Shown: positions 1-11,279 of the stretch, piece after piece
Position numbering within the stretch: the stretch's first letter is position 1
Layout of the letters: each line of letters begins with the position of its first letter
From: Drechmeria coniospora
Lineage: Eukaryota > Ascomycota > Sordariomycetes > Hypocreales > Ophiocordycipitaceae
Length of the DNA: 64,000 nucleotides
Reading direction: 5' to 3'
Assembly (NCBI RefSeq): GCF_001625195.1
Contig: NC_054391.1
Location: 5,591,157 to 5,655,156, forward strand
The notes under the pieces: model-generated
Seen by the model: the letters and a program-made list of their open reading frames with translations, nothing else
What the model was told of the DNA's origin: nothing
Databases searched by the model: none
Program-made: the position numbers and the translations under genes

Positions 1-1501
1 GATGTTCGGCCGCATCATCGCCGGTCTCGGCGTCGGCATGCTGTCCACCATCGTCCCCGTCTACCAGTCGGAAATCTCGCCGCCGCACAATCGCGGGAAG
101 CTGGCCTGCATCGAGTTTTCCGGCAACATCATCGGCTACACGTCCTCCGTCTGGGTCGACTACGGCTGCGGCTTCATCGAGAGCAACATGTCGTGGCGCA
201 TTCCCTTGATGATGCAGTGCGTCATGGGCGCCCTTTTGGCCCTCGGAAGCCTCGTCATCGTCGAGTCCCCGAGGTAAGCGGGCCGCCCTTGCCCTCCCCG
301 TCCCGCCGTCCTCTCTTGCCTGCGCGCTGACCGTTTTCCTCGTCCAGATGGCTTCTGGACAATGATCACGACGAGGAGGGAATGGTCGTCATCGCCAACC
401 TCTACGGCGGCGGCGACATCCACAACACCGAGGCGCGCGACGAGTATCGCGAGATCAAGATGAACGTGCTCCTGGAGCGCCAGGAGGGCGAGCGGACCTA
501 CGGCGACATGTTCCGCCGCTACCGCACGCGCGTCTTCATCGCCATGTCGGCCCAGGCGCTGGCCCAGCTCAACGGCATCAACGTCATCTCCTACTACGCG
601 CCCTACGTCTTCGAGTCGGCCGGCTGGGTCGGCCACGACGCCGTGCTCATGACGGGCCTCAACGGCATCACCTACTTCCTCTCGACCATTCCTCCCTGGT
701 ATCTCGTCGACCGCTGGGGCCGACGACCGATCCTGCTCTCGGGCGCCGTCGCCATGGCCATCTCGCTGTCGTTCATCTCGTACTTTATATACCTCGACAT
801 CGCCTGGACCCCGCGCATGGTCGTCCTCTTCGTCATGATTTACAACGCCGCCTTCGGCTACTCGTGGGGGCCCGTCCCTTGGCTCTACCCTCCCGAGATC
901 CTGCCGCTCAGCATTCGATCCAAGGGGGCGAGCCTGTCGACGGCGACCAACTGGGCGGCCAACTGGCTCGTCGGCGAGATGACGCCCATCCTGCAGGAGT
1001 TGATCAAGTGGCGCCTGTACCTCGTGCACGCGTTCTTCTGCGTCGCCAGTTTTGTCATTGGTGAGTGAGAGTGCCTTGGGGGGGCGACGTTGTTCAAACG
1101 ACGACGACTGACGGGTGATTCTTGCAGTGTACTTCCTCTACCCCGAGACGTGCGGCATTCGCCTCGAGGAGATGGACTCGATATTCGGCGACGCCAGCAC
1201 CGCCGCGGGGACGCCCTCGATTCGCGCCGAGACGGGCTCTCTCATGAGGGGCGGGTCCCCCGTCGGGTCCGGCCGCGGTGCGGGGCCGTCCAATTCGATG
1301 CCAGGCCTGTCGCTGGAGCACGACGGGGAGGTAGACGAAGATCACAAGTCGCAGGCGCAAACCGGCGGCGGCGACGACAAGACCATCGGAGGCTGGCTGT
1401 CGAGGGTGGCCGGCCGCGGTCGAGACGACGGCGCGAGCAGTTCTCAGGGCCGTTATGCGCCACTTGGGCAACGAGAGGAAGGACGGCGCAACGACGACTG
1501 A
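1..1501 (+). CDS. MFS sugar porter, 3' part (N-terminus lies outside the window)
   Basis: Proton-coupled or facilitative sugar transporter of the plasma membrane, sugar porter family of the major facilitator superfamily; the substrate cannot be told from sequence. Visible exons are 1-273, 348-1060 and 1128-1501, separated by GT-AG introns of 74 and 67 nt. Seen: the loop signature GRIIAGLGVGM followed by PVYQSEISPP and RGK, a PESPR-like VESPR at the end of the first half, QLNGINVISYYAP in the segment that lines the sugar path in this family, DRWGRRP, and YPETCG replacing the usual PETKG. After this comes a hydrophilic tail of roughly 110 residues rich in Gly, Ser, Asp and Arg, probably cytoplasmic. 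The first three or so membrane segments and the start codon are missing because the window begins inside the gene. Family is secure; subfamily is not. Confidence 0.93.
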
Positions 1502-2253
1502 AAGAGCCATTGCCGTTTCTGCCGACTGGTGTTTTTATTTTGTTTTCATCATTCTTGCATATAGATGGACGACTGGTCGCACGAAGGCGTTCGTCGTCCT
1601 TCGCGGTCACACCCGCCCCCCCCCCCTCCCCCCTCCGAAGGTAGAGTTTGGACGTCGGGCGAGCTTGACCGACGGCCTGGGTCGGCGGCGGCGAAGAGGT
1701 TCGGAAAGTGACGAAGAAGACGATACGGCGCATTTTCGAGACTGGATGAGATGTGTGATGCCGAGGGATGGGCACACCAGGCCAGACGGCGACGCCGGGA
1801 TAGATGAATACCTACGTACAAGGTAGACGCGGATAGAGTATTCCTGGGCGTCGTCGCACGCCGACACGCATTGCGCGGCTCGTGATAGCGATTGAATTAG
1901 ATGGATCGAATATATATCAAGACTATATCCTATGAAACTTGTCTCGCTCTTGCTCGTGCCATCTTGAAGCAAGATTGGAGCTTGAAAGGCTGAAGTGCAG
2001 CATTGTAGCGGATAAATGTTCCCATGTGCGCCAACACTATATAGCACTGTACTGCACTGTACATAGTTACTATGCTGACCCCGTACTTGTACAGTGCACC
2101 ACCATATTATTTGTACAGTACGTCTGCTGCCAGTTGAGTGTGGGTGGTCCGTGCTCCATCTACCAACTTGACGATGATTGCCATCGACAACTTCGTCACG
2201 CCCTTTTCATAAACTTGCACCTTGCTCGTCCCCCCCCGCGCCATGGCGAAATC
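1502..2253. other. Intergenic, no gene seen
   Basis: Downstream of the sugar porter. It contains a C-rich patch at 1617-1631 and short GTAC-containing words near 2040-2120. No reading frame here has family resemblance or plausible splicing; it presumably holds the transporter 3' end and the promoter of the LYR gene. Confidence 0.6.
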
Positions 2254-2711
2254 ATGAACAAGGTGGATAGGGAAATCGTGCACGCGTACCGGCACCTGTA
2301 TCGAGGTCTGCTGCACGCGGTCCAGTTCTCGTCGCCTGTCCGATACGTGGCGCGGGACCAGCTGCGGTCGGCCTTTCGCGAGCGAGGTGCGTCATGGAAT
2401 CCAGAAGGAGCGAAGCGGACCCTGTGGTTTCTCCACGCGGCCGCAAGGGAGACGGGTCTTGAGCACAAGATCCTGAAGAACCTGCTGCGGGTGAGACTGC
2501 AGCAGGTGAGAGAGCGGTCCAGCTGGAAGCGGGTGCTGCACGAAAGCAAAAGCAAGTGCGTCGTCTCCTGCCCTTCGGCCGATGAGGACATAACGGCTAA
2601 TTGTGGGATGAAAATAGGAACCTGTCGAAGCTCCAGCAAGAGACGGCGTTGAGCCATTACGAAATGACGGTGGCGATGCTGAACAAGAGCATGGGGCTCT
2701 GCCTGCGTTGA
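2254..2711 (+). CDS. LYR-motif mitochondrial protein (DUF1763-like)
   Basis: Small protein of 131 residues encoded by exons 2254-2555 and 2618-2711 with a 62-nt intron (donor GTGCGT, acceptor TAG). Near the N-terminus it carries AYRHLYRGLLHAVQF, the Leu-Tyr-Arg tripeptide that defines LYR proteins, followed by a basic helical region containing a conserved-looking Phe (RSAFRERG). LYR proteins are mitochondrial and serve as accessory or assembly factors of respiratory complexes and Fe-S enzymes, often binding acyl carrier protein; the specific client of this one is unknown. It resembles the fungal family I know as DUF1763, from memory only. The start at 2254 is chosen because the LYR helix begins directly after it. 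The gene converges on frataxin, 309 bp away, itself an Fe-S biogenesis factor. Confidence 0.8.
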
Positions 2712-3020
2712 GCAGCGCGTCGAACTTTTGTGTGGCCCGCCGCCGACCTGTCCGCGGCCAAGGACGAGGGAAGAACGGCGACGGTCGTTAACCGAGCGAG
2801 GCAGCAAATGGACGGATGGCCCTTGCTGCGGTCCTCGCCAGGGAGCGACGATGGGCTTGCATAGTTCAATCGCCGAGCCCATGTTGTGTTGGCACCGGCA
2901 CCAAGCCGTGCAGTGCCGGTGATGGGATGCTAGTCGTACTGGACGGCCACGGCACGTCAAATCACATCACACGGCAACGCCAACGAAGGATGGATGTTGT
3001 CTTTACTCATTTGGGTCGCC
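2712..3020. other. Short convergent intergenic region
   Basis: The 3' regions of the LYR gene (plus) and frataxin (minus) meet here. I see no further gene. Confidence 0.6.
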
Positions 3021-3685
3021 CTAGCTGTCGGCCGACTTGTCAATCGTGACGCCGAGTTCTTGGAGGATGAGCTCGCTCAAGCTGACGCCATCTCTCACGT
3101 AGACCCAACTGCCGGACCCGGTGCCCTCCTTCTCCGCCTGACCTTGGCCGAGGATGCACCAGTCGTAGCGCTTGGGGCCCGAGATGGGCGACGAGAGCCA
3201 AATCTGCTTGTTCGGCGGCTGCTTGTTGATGACGTAGGTTCCCTTGTCGGCCACGGTAATGGTCATGACGCCAGCCTATTGTCGGTCAGCCACGGCCCTC
3301 CAAGCTCTTGGGTGGCGGGGAAGCCTACGGCGAATTCAATGTCGATGTCTTCCCGCGAATCCTGCAGGAGCTCAAACTTGGCCAGCACCGCGTCCAGGTA
3401 GGTGTCGGCGAGATCGTGGTACTCGCCATCGGCCAGCTCGGCAACGCCCAGCGATCGTTTCGTCCTCGCCGCAGCTTCCTTTGCCGGGCTGTCCGTGTCC
3501 GGCATGATGCCCTTGGCCGTCAAGGGAGACGAGGAGAACGCTCGCCGGGGCGTGGGGCGACCTGGTTGTGGGAGGAGGGCGGCCGAGGCACATTGAACGA
3601 GGCGAAGGCGGGAGCTTCGAACGCCGCAGCTTCGGGCGCCACGAGTGACGACGCGCGAAAGCTCGAGGATGCGCTGCCGAGCCAT
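3021..3685 (-). CDS. YFH1: Frataxin, mitochondrial iron-sulfur assembly factor
   Basis: Frataxin acts in the mitochondrial matrix, where it binds the NFS1-ISD11-ISU complex and stimulates Fe-S cluster synthesis. Exons (minus strand) are 3329-3685 and 3021-3275 with a 53-nt intron, giving 203 residues. The first ~60 residues are Arg-rich with almost no acidic residue, and they contain RAFSSS, a plausible matrix-processing region. The mature part has an acidic first helix ([17 protein letters not shown]), the junction EFAAGVMTI across the intron, and the near-invariant strand block [20 protein letters not shown] followed by Tyr-Asp-Trp, diagnostic of the CyaY/frataxin fold. The ATG at 3685 is used; the same frame runs further upstream but has no ATG there. 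Identification is very secure. Confidence 0.96.
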
Positions 3686-4827
3686 GATCGGCGTCCGTGT
3701 TGGGGGGGCAGCCAAGGAGACGAGACGGAGGGGGTGGGCTTGCTTTGCGAGGCTTCGTCCGTTCGGCTCGTACGTACGTACGTTGGAGACGCGAAAGATG
3801 CGGGTTGACGAAAATTGTTGGGCAGAAATATGAAATATCGCACGAGCCTTTTCTGTGACGGGCTATGGCCGTTTCCGCAGAGTCGAGTGGAGGAAGTACA
3901 CGTAAATTTGCGAGGCTAGGACGGAGTACAGAATTCAATAGACTGCATCACGGGGTGACCATCGTTGGCAAGCCGTATCTTGTCCAGGTCAAGTGTCTAC
4001 TTATTACTTGGTGGGTGTAGGTATCTCAGTGTTGAGGTCCACAGTACGGAAGGACATGTATTTCTGACCTGCTAAATAGGCGTACACTTACAGTACTCTG
4101 TCCACCTAAGGACAGTAAGTACAAGACAGTGCAGCCGACAACTACAGACAGTACAGAGTACTCCGTACAGGTGGAAGCACAGGCATTATCTCTCTACAAG
4201 TGACTTTCCATATTGCCAACAAGAAGATACTTGTAGAAGATACTTGATCGGTGATAATGGCATATTCCACTTTCTGTTCCGAGTAGGTGTACTGTACACG
4301 TACCGGCGTTGGAGGGAAAGCATTCGAGGCAAAGGTGGGAGTGCGAGCAATAATAGCGAGGTGCGCTCGGTGCTTGCAAAGCTGAGTACACTTTGGTGTA
4401 CACCTACCTGTATTATAGACTGGCTGGCCAGCTGGTAGGCAGGTAGGTCGCCATTAGGTCGTCAGTAGGTCGCCAGTAGGGGGGTACTAGGTACTAACCT
4501 AGTAGGCAGCAGGTAGGCAAGTTTGCATGGCAGTGGTAGGGGCGGGCAAGGTGCCGCAGGGTCCCTGCAGGGGAAAATTAGAGTACGAATAACATCTCTG
4601 TGAATGAAAAACAGCTTCGATTATGTACTCATGGCAGGACTTGCGCTGCCATTCAGTATTGTAAGTGCTCTGTCAACGGACGGATTAGTAAGAATGAATA
4701 TTCATACCACCAACTTTGCGGAACAAGTACAGTACTGTAGGTGTACATGACGCAGGACCCCCACTTCACATTGGGCTCGCCTCCCACCTCCAGCCATGCC
4801 GGACGAGCTTCTCCTCCATCCTTCACC
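3686..4827. other. Divergent intergenic region, frataxin / AP-3 sigma
   Basis: No gene is supported. From about 4020 onward the sequence is rich in GTAC-containing words (annotated separately). At 4436-4530 there is a degenerate array of TAGGTCG- and GTAGGCAG-like words. Confidence 0.6.
4020..4760. repeat. GTAC/TACGGAGTA-rich intergenic island A
   Basis: Dense in GTAC, AGTAC and TACTGTA-type words; one exact copy of the 9-mer TACTCCGTA lies at 4159-4167. Edges are approximate. Confidence 0.6.
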
Positions 4828-5455
4828 ATGATCAACGCGTTTCTCGTGTTCAACGGTCAGGGCCAACCGCGCTTGACCAAGTTCTACACGCAGCTCGTAC
4901 GTCGCACGGCCGCACGATCCAAGCACGCAAACGGCGCGCGGACTGACAGGGGGCTAGGAAACGAGCATCCAGCAGCGACTGATATCGGAAATCTTCACCC
5001 TCGTCTCGAACCGACCCGAGGGCTCCTGCAACTTTCTGCCTCTTCCGCCGCTGCTGGCGGCGTCGGGAACGTCCCACACGTCCTCGAATGAGGAAAACGA
5101 CGTGCCGTCGCTCGTCACCTACCGCCACTACGCGACCCTCTTCTTCATCATCATCTCGACGTCGACGGAATCGCCCCTCGCCCTCATCGACCTGATACAA
5201 GTCTACGTCGAGTCCCTCGACAAGCTGTTCGAGAACGTTTGCGAACTCGACCTCATTTTCAACTATGAGACGCTCCACGCGACCTTGTCGGAGATGATCA
5301 TCGGCGGCGTCGTCATCGAGACCAAGCTCGACCGCATCGTCTCCGGCGTCAGGGCCCAAGGGACCGTGGCCAAGCGGCCCGTCAACGAGGGTCGCGGCAC
5401 CGGTCTCGGCACCGGTCTCGGCATGGGCGGTAACTTTGCCTGGGCCGGACGATGA
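4828..5455 (+). CDS. APS3: AP-3 adaptor complex, sigma subunit
   Basis: Small chain of the AP-3 adaptor, which sorts cargo from Golgi/endosomes to the vacuole. Exon 1 (4828-4896) encodes a 23-residue start, MINAFLVFNGQGQPRLTKFY, typical of adaptor sigma chains. A 61-nt intron (GTACGT...CTAG) follows, then exon 2 (4958-5455); the total is 188 residues. Exon 2 carries the longin-like fold expected of clathrin adaptor small chains, including YRHYATLFFI and SPLALIDLIQVYVESLDK, and ends with a Gly-rich tail (GRGTGLGTGLGMGG). An insert of about 25 residues between the second and third strands is usual for fungal AP-3 sigma. Distinction from AP-1/AP-2 sigma rests on the VCELDLIFNYE and IIGGVVIET segments. 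Confidence 0.93.
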
Positions 5456-5739
5456 CGCACCGTGCCCCGGGGCGAGGGCCTCGGCCGGGTGGAGAGAGGG
5501 AGTCGATCGATTTAGCGAATGAAATTGTCCACCATCATCCGTACACCTTCATCCGCCATGCAGGCAGGCAACGCCAAACGCCGCACGTGGTGTGCATATA
5601 TCGTACAGCTCATTTTGATCTCGGTTCCGACTCCGGGCCCCTTGTATTCACGTCCGGTGCATCCTTTCTCCATTCGTATCGTTTATCGGCGTCGAGCACG
5701 CCAAAGAGATTGGCGGCATGTCGGCGCATCTAGTTTGAG

Positions 5740-6157
5740 TCAGAAAATCGTTTTCCTGCGTCGAGAGTTCCCGCTGACCTCTTCGGACGGCTTGTATTGC
5801 TTCCCCCACCATTCAAACTCGGAGTAAAAGAGCAGCCAGACCATGGCAGCTGAAGCGGAAACAGGTCAACGCTGCGGCTCTTGTGCGGTGCGGGGGACAA
5901 TATCGGAGCCTACCCGTGATGGTCGCAAGCTGCGCAAACTTGACACCTTTCTCCCATCTTGGCGACCTGCTCGCGAGATAGATGCGCCGCTTGTACTTTT
6001 TCTCGAACCGAAGCTGCTGCTGATGGTTCAGCTCGGTAAAGTTTGGCGGCCACACCTTTCTCGCCTTGTACGGATTTGTCGCTGCCGTCAGCGGCACCTG
6101 CTTCGGAACCGAATTCCCTGCCGGCTGAGCTAGCCGTCTGATGAGCGTCGGGAACAT
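5740..6157 (-). CDS. Small fungal mitochondrial membrane protein, function unknown
   Basis: Exons 5914-6157 and 5740-5849 (minus strand, 64-nt intron, GTAGGC...TTCAG) give 117 residues. The N-terminus (MFPTLIRRLAQPAGNS) is basic and amphipathic like a mitochondrial presequence. A conserved-looking block follows (KVWPPNFTELNHQQQLRFEK, then a KYKRR cluster), then a single weak membrane segment spanning the splice junction (ITGAMVWLLFYSEFEWW). I know comparable small Pezizomycotina proteins with a KVWPP motif but no assigned role. The last ~10 residues are uncertain because the gene could splice again near 5770. It is divergent from leucyl-tRNA synthetase with about 700 bp between the start codons. 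Confidence 0.7.
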
Positions 6158-6852
6158 GGCGGCAAGTTTTCGTATCCCAGACCTGCGCAGTCGTAGGAGG
6201 CGGTCGGGGTTTGCGTCTGCTTCATGAGCAGCGTGAGGCTGGAATAAGGCAACCAGGCAACGCGGTACCGGCTACGGAGGAGGGAAGTACTGTGCTCAGT
6301 ACCTAGTACTCCGGACATAGCGTAACTACGGTACTGTTAGAAGGTACTGTACAGTAATACTTAAGTAGTTGCCTCGCCTACAACTAAAAATGGATACCGC
6401 ACCACTGTGTGTATTTGCAGCACTTGTTCAATGTACTTATACTGTACGGAGTAGCGAGCGTATCAAGTACTGTACAGAGTACGTACTACTGTGCCTAGTA
6501 TGGTACGCTTCGATACCTAGTAGGCACTTTGACTCCCAAGTACGGGCAGGCTACAGGTAATATTACTTGTACCTACTCCGTACAACGTACTGTAAACCTA
6601 ACATATCGGATCGCACATCGCACTACAATTTTTCCCCCCCAAGTAAGTCAAGCATCCTCTGCCCCACCACCGAAACCCCTCCACAATCCCGATCCCCCTC
6701 CATCGTCGTTTGCTGTTTGCCGTTGCTCCCACTCAACTAACTCTACACAGCACCCAAAGAGTCACAGCATCGGAGTTGGCGCCTCGTACATTCTTCTCGA
6801 GTCTTCTCGAGTCCTGCGTCACAACCCATCCACCCATTCCTCCATCTCAGCG
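6158..6852. other. Divergent promoter region, small membrane protein / LeuRS
   Basis: No gene seen. The middle (6290-6600) is a GTAC-rich island; the last ~200 bp before the LeuRS start are C- and CT-rich, as in many fungal promoters and leaders. Confidence 0.6.
6290..6600. repeat. GTAC/TACGGAGTA-rich intergenic island B
   Basis: Exact 9-mers at 6445-6453 (TACGGAGTA) and 6574-6582 (TACTCCGTA), within a run of GTAC-, TACTGTA- and AGTACT-type words. Confidence 0.6.
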
Positions 6853-9800
6853 ATGGCGTCGACTGGCGCTCCCCCGAGCAAGGCCATCGAGGCCTTGTCC
6901 ATCTCGACACCCAAGACGAAGGAGCTGAAAGGAGTATGCCGACCGCCTCGCCCAACCCTGCCTTGCGGAAAATGCACGCTGACCTCTTCAGACGGAGAAG
7001 CGTGACTCGTTGATCGCCGTCGAACGAAAGTACCAAGAGCAATGGGCCAACGACCGCGTGTTCGAACAAGACGCTCCGACGACCGAGGAGGTGCCCCTGC
7101 ACTCCATCTCGGCGGCCGATCTGCGAGAAAAGGTGCCCAAGTTCTTCGGCTGCATGGCGTACCCTTACATGAACGGCGTCCTGCACGCCGGCCACACCTT
7201 TTCCGCGAGCAAGGTCGAGTTCGCCGCCGGCGTCGCCCGGATGCAGGGCAAGCGAGCCTTGTTCCCCATGGGCTTCCACTGCACCGGCATGCCCATCAAG
7301 GCCTGCGCCGACAAGCTCATCAACGAGATTAAGCTCTTCGGTCAAGACTTTTCCAAGTACAGCGAGGCCGACGAGGCGGCCGATGCCAAGGCGGCGGCCC
7401 CGGCCGACAAGGCGAAGAAGGAGGACGTGACCAAGTTCACGACCAACAAGAGCAAGGCCAATGCCAAGACGGCCAAGCTCAAGTACCAATTTCAGATCAT
7501 GAAGTCGATCGGGATCCCCCAGGAGGAGATCCATCTCTTCGCCGACCCCCAGTACTGGCTCGAGTTCTTCCCGCCCCTCGCCATGCGCGACCTGGCCAAC
7601 TTTGGATGCCGCATCGACTGGCGCCGCTCCTTCGTGACGACGGATGCCAACCCCTACTACGACGCCTTTGTGCGGTGGCAGATGAACCGCCTCAAGGAGC
7701 TGAACAAGATCAAGTTTGGCAAGCGCTACACCATCTACTCCATCAAGGACGGCCAGCCGTGCATGGACCACGACCGCGCCGAGGGCGAGGCCGTCAACCC
7801 GCAAGAGTACACGGCCCTGAAGCTGAAGGTGCTGGAATGGGCTCCCAAGGCGGCCGACGCCGTCAAGGGCATGATTCCCGAAGGCAGCGACGTCTTCCTC
7901 GTGCCCGCCACCCTCCGGCCGGAAACCATGTACGGTCAAACCTGCTGCTTCGTCGGCCCCAAGATCACCTACGGCATCTTCAAGGCCGGCGAGAAGTCCT
8001 ACTACCTCGTCACCGACAGGGCCGCCCGCAACATGGCGTACCAGGGGATCCTGGCCGAGGAGGGCGTCGTCGACAAGGCCGGAGAGATCCAGGGCGCCGA
8101 CATCGTCGGCACCCTGGTCAACGCCCCCCTCTCCCTCCACACCGAAGGCGTCCGCGTCCTTCCGATGGAGACGGTCCTGCCCACCAAGGGCACCGGCGTC
8201 GTCACGTCGGTCCCGTCGGACAGCCCCGACGACTTTGCCACCGTGACGGACCTCGCCAAGAAGGCCGACTACTACGGCATCGAGAAGGAGTGGGCGGAGC
8301 TGGAAATCTTCCCCATCATCGACACGCCGTCGTACGGCGACCTGTGCGCGCCATTCCTGAACAAGAAGCTGAAGATTGCGTCGCCCAAGGACACGAAGCA
8401 GCTGGAGGAGGCCAAGGAGCTCGCGTACAAGGAGGGCTACTACCAAGGCACCATGAAGGTCGGCCGCTTCAAGGGCGAGAAAGTCGAGACGGCCAAGCCA
8501 AAGGTCCGGAGCCAGCTGGTGGAGGCCGGCGAGGCCTTTGCGTACTCGGAGCCCGAGAAGAAGGTGGTCAGCCGATCGGGCGACGACTGCATCGTCGCCC
8601 TCATGGATCAGTGGTACATCGACTACGGCGAGGAGTCGTGGAAGCGGACGGCGCTGGCCTGGGTCGTCAACGAGGACGGCGCCGGTCTCGAGACGTGGAG
8701 CCAGGAGACGAGGAACGGCTTCGAGGCCGTCCTCAACTGGCTGAACCAGTGGGCCTGCGCCCGGTCGTACGGCCTCGGCTCCAAGCTTCCGTGGGACCCT
8801 CAGTTCCTCGTGGAGAGCCTGAGCGATTCGACCATCTACATGGCCTACTACACCGTCTGCCACTACCTGCAAAAGGACCTCTTCGGCCGCGAGAAGGGCA
8901 TCGGCAACATCGAGCCGGAGCAGATGATAGACGAGGTGTGGGACTACATCTTCTGCCGGCGCGAGCTGAGCGACGAGGTTCTCGAGCAGTCCAAGATCCC
9001 GCGGGCGACGCTGGAGAAGATGCGTCGCGAGTTTGAGTACTTTTACCCGCTCGACGTGCGGAGCTCGGGCAAGGACCTGATCCCCAACCACCTGACCTTC
9101 TTCCTCTACGTGCACCTCGCCATCTTCCCGCCCGAGTACTGGCCGCGCGGCGTGCGGGCGAACGGGCACCTCATGCTGAACGGCGAGAAGATGGCCAAGA
9201 GCACGGGCAACTTCATGACGCTGCGCGACCTCACGCTCAAGTACGGCGCCGACGCGGCGCGCATCGCCATCGCCGACGCCGGCGACGGCGTGACGGACGC
9301 CAACTTCGAGGAGGACGTGGCCGACAACAACATCCTGCGCCTCTTCAACCTGCGCGAGTGGTGCGAGGAGATGGTTCGGGAGCGGGACGGGCTCCGCACC
9401 GGCGACGTCAACTCGTTCCAGGACGCGCTGTTCGGCAACGAGATGAACGGCGCGGCGGCCGAGGCCATGGAGCAGTACGGCCAGACCAACTACAAGCTCG
9501 CGCTGAAGGCGGCGCTCTACGAGATGACGAGCGCGCGCGACTTCTACCGCGAGGCGTGCTCGGCCGGCGGCATCAAGATGCACAGGGAGCTCGTGTTCCG
9601 GTACATGGAGCTCCAGGCGCTGCTCATGGCCGTCATCGCGCCGCACTGGTCCGAGCACATCTGGCTCGAGGTGCTGGGCAAGGGGGAGACGATCCACGAG
9701 GCGCGCTTCCCCGAGGTGCCGGCCGTGGACGCGGCCCTGTCGGCGAAGCGAGACTACGTCCGCAACACGGCATCCAACGTCAACTCGGCCGAGGGCCTGC

Positions 9801-10291
9801 AGCTGAAGAAGAAGGCCAAGGGCAAGGAGGTGTCGTTTGACCCGAAGCAGCCGAAGAAGCTGACCATCTTCCTGTCGGACAAGTTCCCGTCGTGGCAGGC
9901 CAAGTACATCGAGCTGCTGCGGGAGATGTGGGAGCCGGCGACGAAGTCGGTGGACGACAAGGCGCTCAACGGCAAGATGGCGAAGCTCGGGGAGATGAAG
10001 AAGGCGATGCCGTTCGTGCAGGGGCTGAAGAAGCGTCTGCAGTCGGGCGAGGCGCCGAGCGCCGTGCTGGAGCAGAAGCTCGCCTTTGACGAGAAGGAGA
10101 CGCTCGCGCAGATGGTGCCGGGGCTGAGCAAGACGGCCGACCTCGTCGCCTGCGACGTGCTGATTGTCGAGGAGGGCGGAAAGAAGGGCAAGAACATGAT
10201 GGACGGCACGGAGGTGGCGATAACGGTGCCAAACGCGGAGAACGCGGTGCCGGGCGTGCCTACATTTTTCTTTGAGAATGTGAAGGCGTAG
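6853..10291 (+). CDS. CDC60: Leucyl-tRNA synthetase, cytosolic
   Basis: Class Ia synthetase that charges tRNA-Leu in the cytosol. Exon 1 is 6853-6933 (27 codons), the intron is 58 nt (GTATGC...TTCAG) and exon 2 is 6992-10291; the protein is 1,126 residues, normal for archaeal/eukaryotic LeuRS. Seen: the HIGH-type motif HAGH at residues 92-95; the CP1 editing domain with TLRPET and the Asp-containing VTSVPSDSPDDF; the GWD-region WACARSYGLG; and the KMSKS loop as KMAKS at residues 760-764. A long C-terminal extension specific to this LeuRS class follows. Ser-to-Ala at the third KMSKS position is conservative. Codon use is extreme: the fully aligned antisense frame stays open across the whole gene, so no TTA, CTA or TCA codon is used. 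No mitochondrial presequence is seen, which fits the cytosolic form. Confidence 0.97.
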
Positions 10292-10621
10292 CTCGTCGGC
10301 GTAGGGTTGTCGTCGTGGCCGTCGTGGTCGTCGCGGTCGTCGTGGCCTTGTCGAATGGAAGCGTCCTAAGAGGCAGCATGGACTATGCACGCACATGCTA
10401 GACTACATGCGTTGCGAGCACATACGTACTGGCGTGCATGTACATGTGGCGGCGGGATGAGGTGGGATGGACGAGTCTATCCAAACACACAGGCACTGCG
10501 TACGGAGTAGATGCTGCTGGTGTATGGTTGCACCAAGGGCCTTGTCGCCTGTTTCGACGAGCCCTTCCGGATGAAGGAAGAAAAGTACGACATGCCGGTC
10601 GTGCGTTGTGCGTGCGTGCGT

Positions 10622-10644
10622 GAGAGAGAGAGAGAGAGAGAGAG
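10622..10644. repeat. (GA)n microsatellite
   Basis: Uninterrupted dinucleotide run of about 11 GA units in intergenic DNA downstream of LeuRS. Confidence 0.95.
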
Positions 10645-11279
10645 GTGTGACACCCGAACCGTTACACGAGGTCCTCGCATGGGTTGAGGTCGTCTCGGTG
10701 GGCGAGGAGGGTTCCCGTCCGGCCGCCGAGACTGTCTCGTCCGTCCTGCAGACATGTCATTGCGGACCTGTCCCCGTGGTTCCCATCGTCGCAGAGTACG
10801 CGCCTGGTGCGTGGTGCGGTGCTACTGATTGCCACTCCCGCCCGATGGCGGTCTCGCGGGACGGTGACGGCAACGGCCACGGACAAGACGAGCGTCCGAT
10901 CAGCATTCTTGCTTGCTGCGTACCTGTAGGGAGGAGCAGGGTCGTGTGCTGTGCTTGTCACAAATGTCAGAAATTCACAATGGTGCCAAGTACATGTACA
11001 GCATGCCATGCACGGGACAGCGTTGTATCAATACTCGATGCCGCCATCGACACGGACGGGAAGAGAGCACGTCATCACAAGGGGGATAGCGTACGTGTCT
11101 CCATTCCACCGCGGCGAGAGGTGCGGACGCATGCACGTGGCGAGGTGGCGGAGACCCTAGGCGGATATGGATAGCATGCGTGCAGTTGAATAGTGTGACG
11201 ATGTCATGATGCTGTTGCTCATCTGGAACTCCTGTTGACGTTGACGGGGATGGCACGTGCGTGGTGATGAATGAGCAAG

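Noticed and set aside
3686..3715. Upstream extension of the frataxin frame
   Set aside because: The extension begins with TTG, not ATG; the ATG at 3685 already precedes a full presequence.
6743..10396. A 1,217-codon open frame on the minus strand
   Set aside because: It is the exact complement frame of leucyl-tRNA synthetase, open only because TTA, CTA and TCA codons are absent there. Its Arg/His/Leu/Val-rich product has no motif and no ATG-plus-promoter context.
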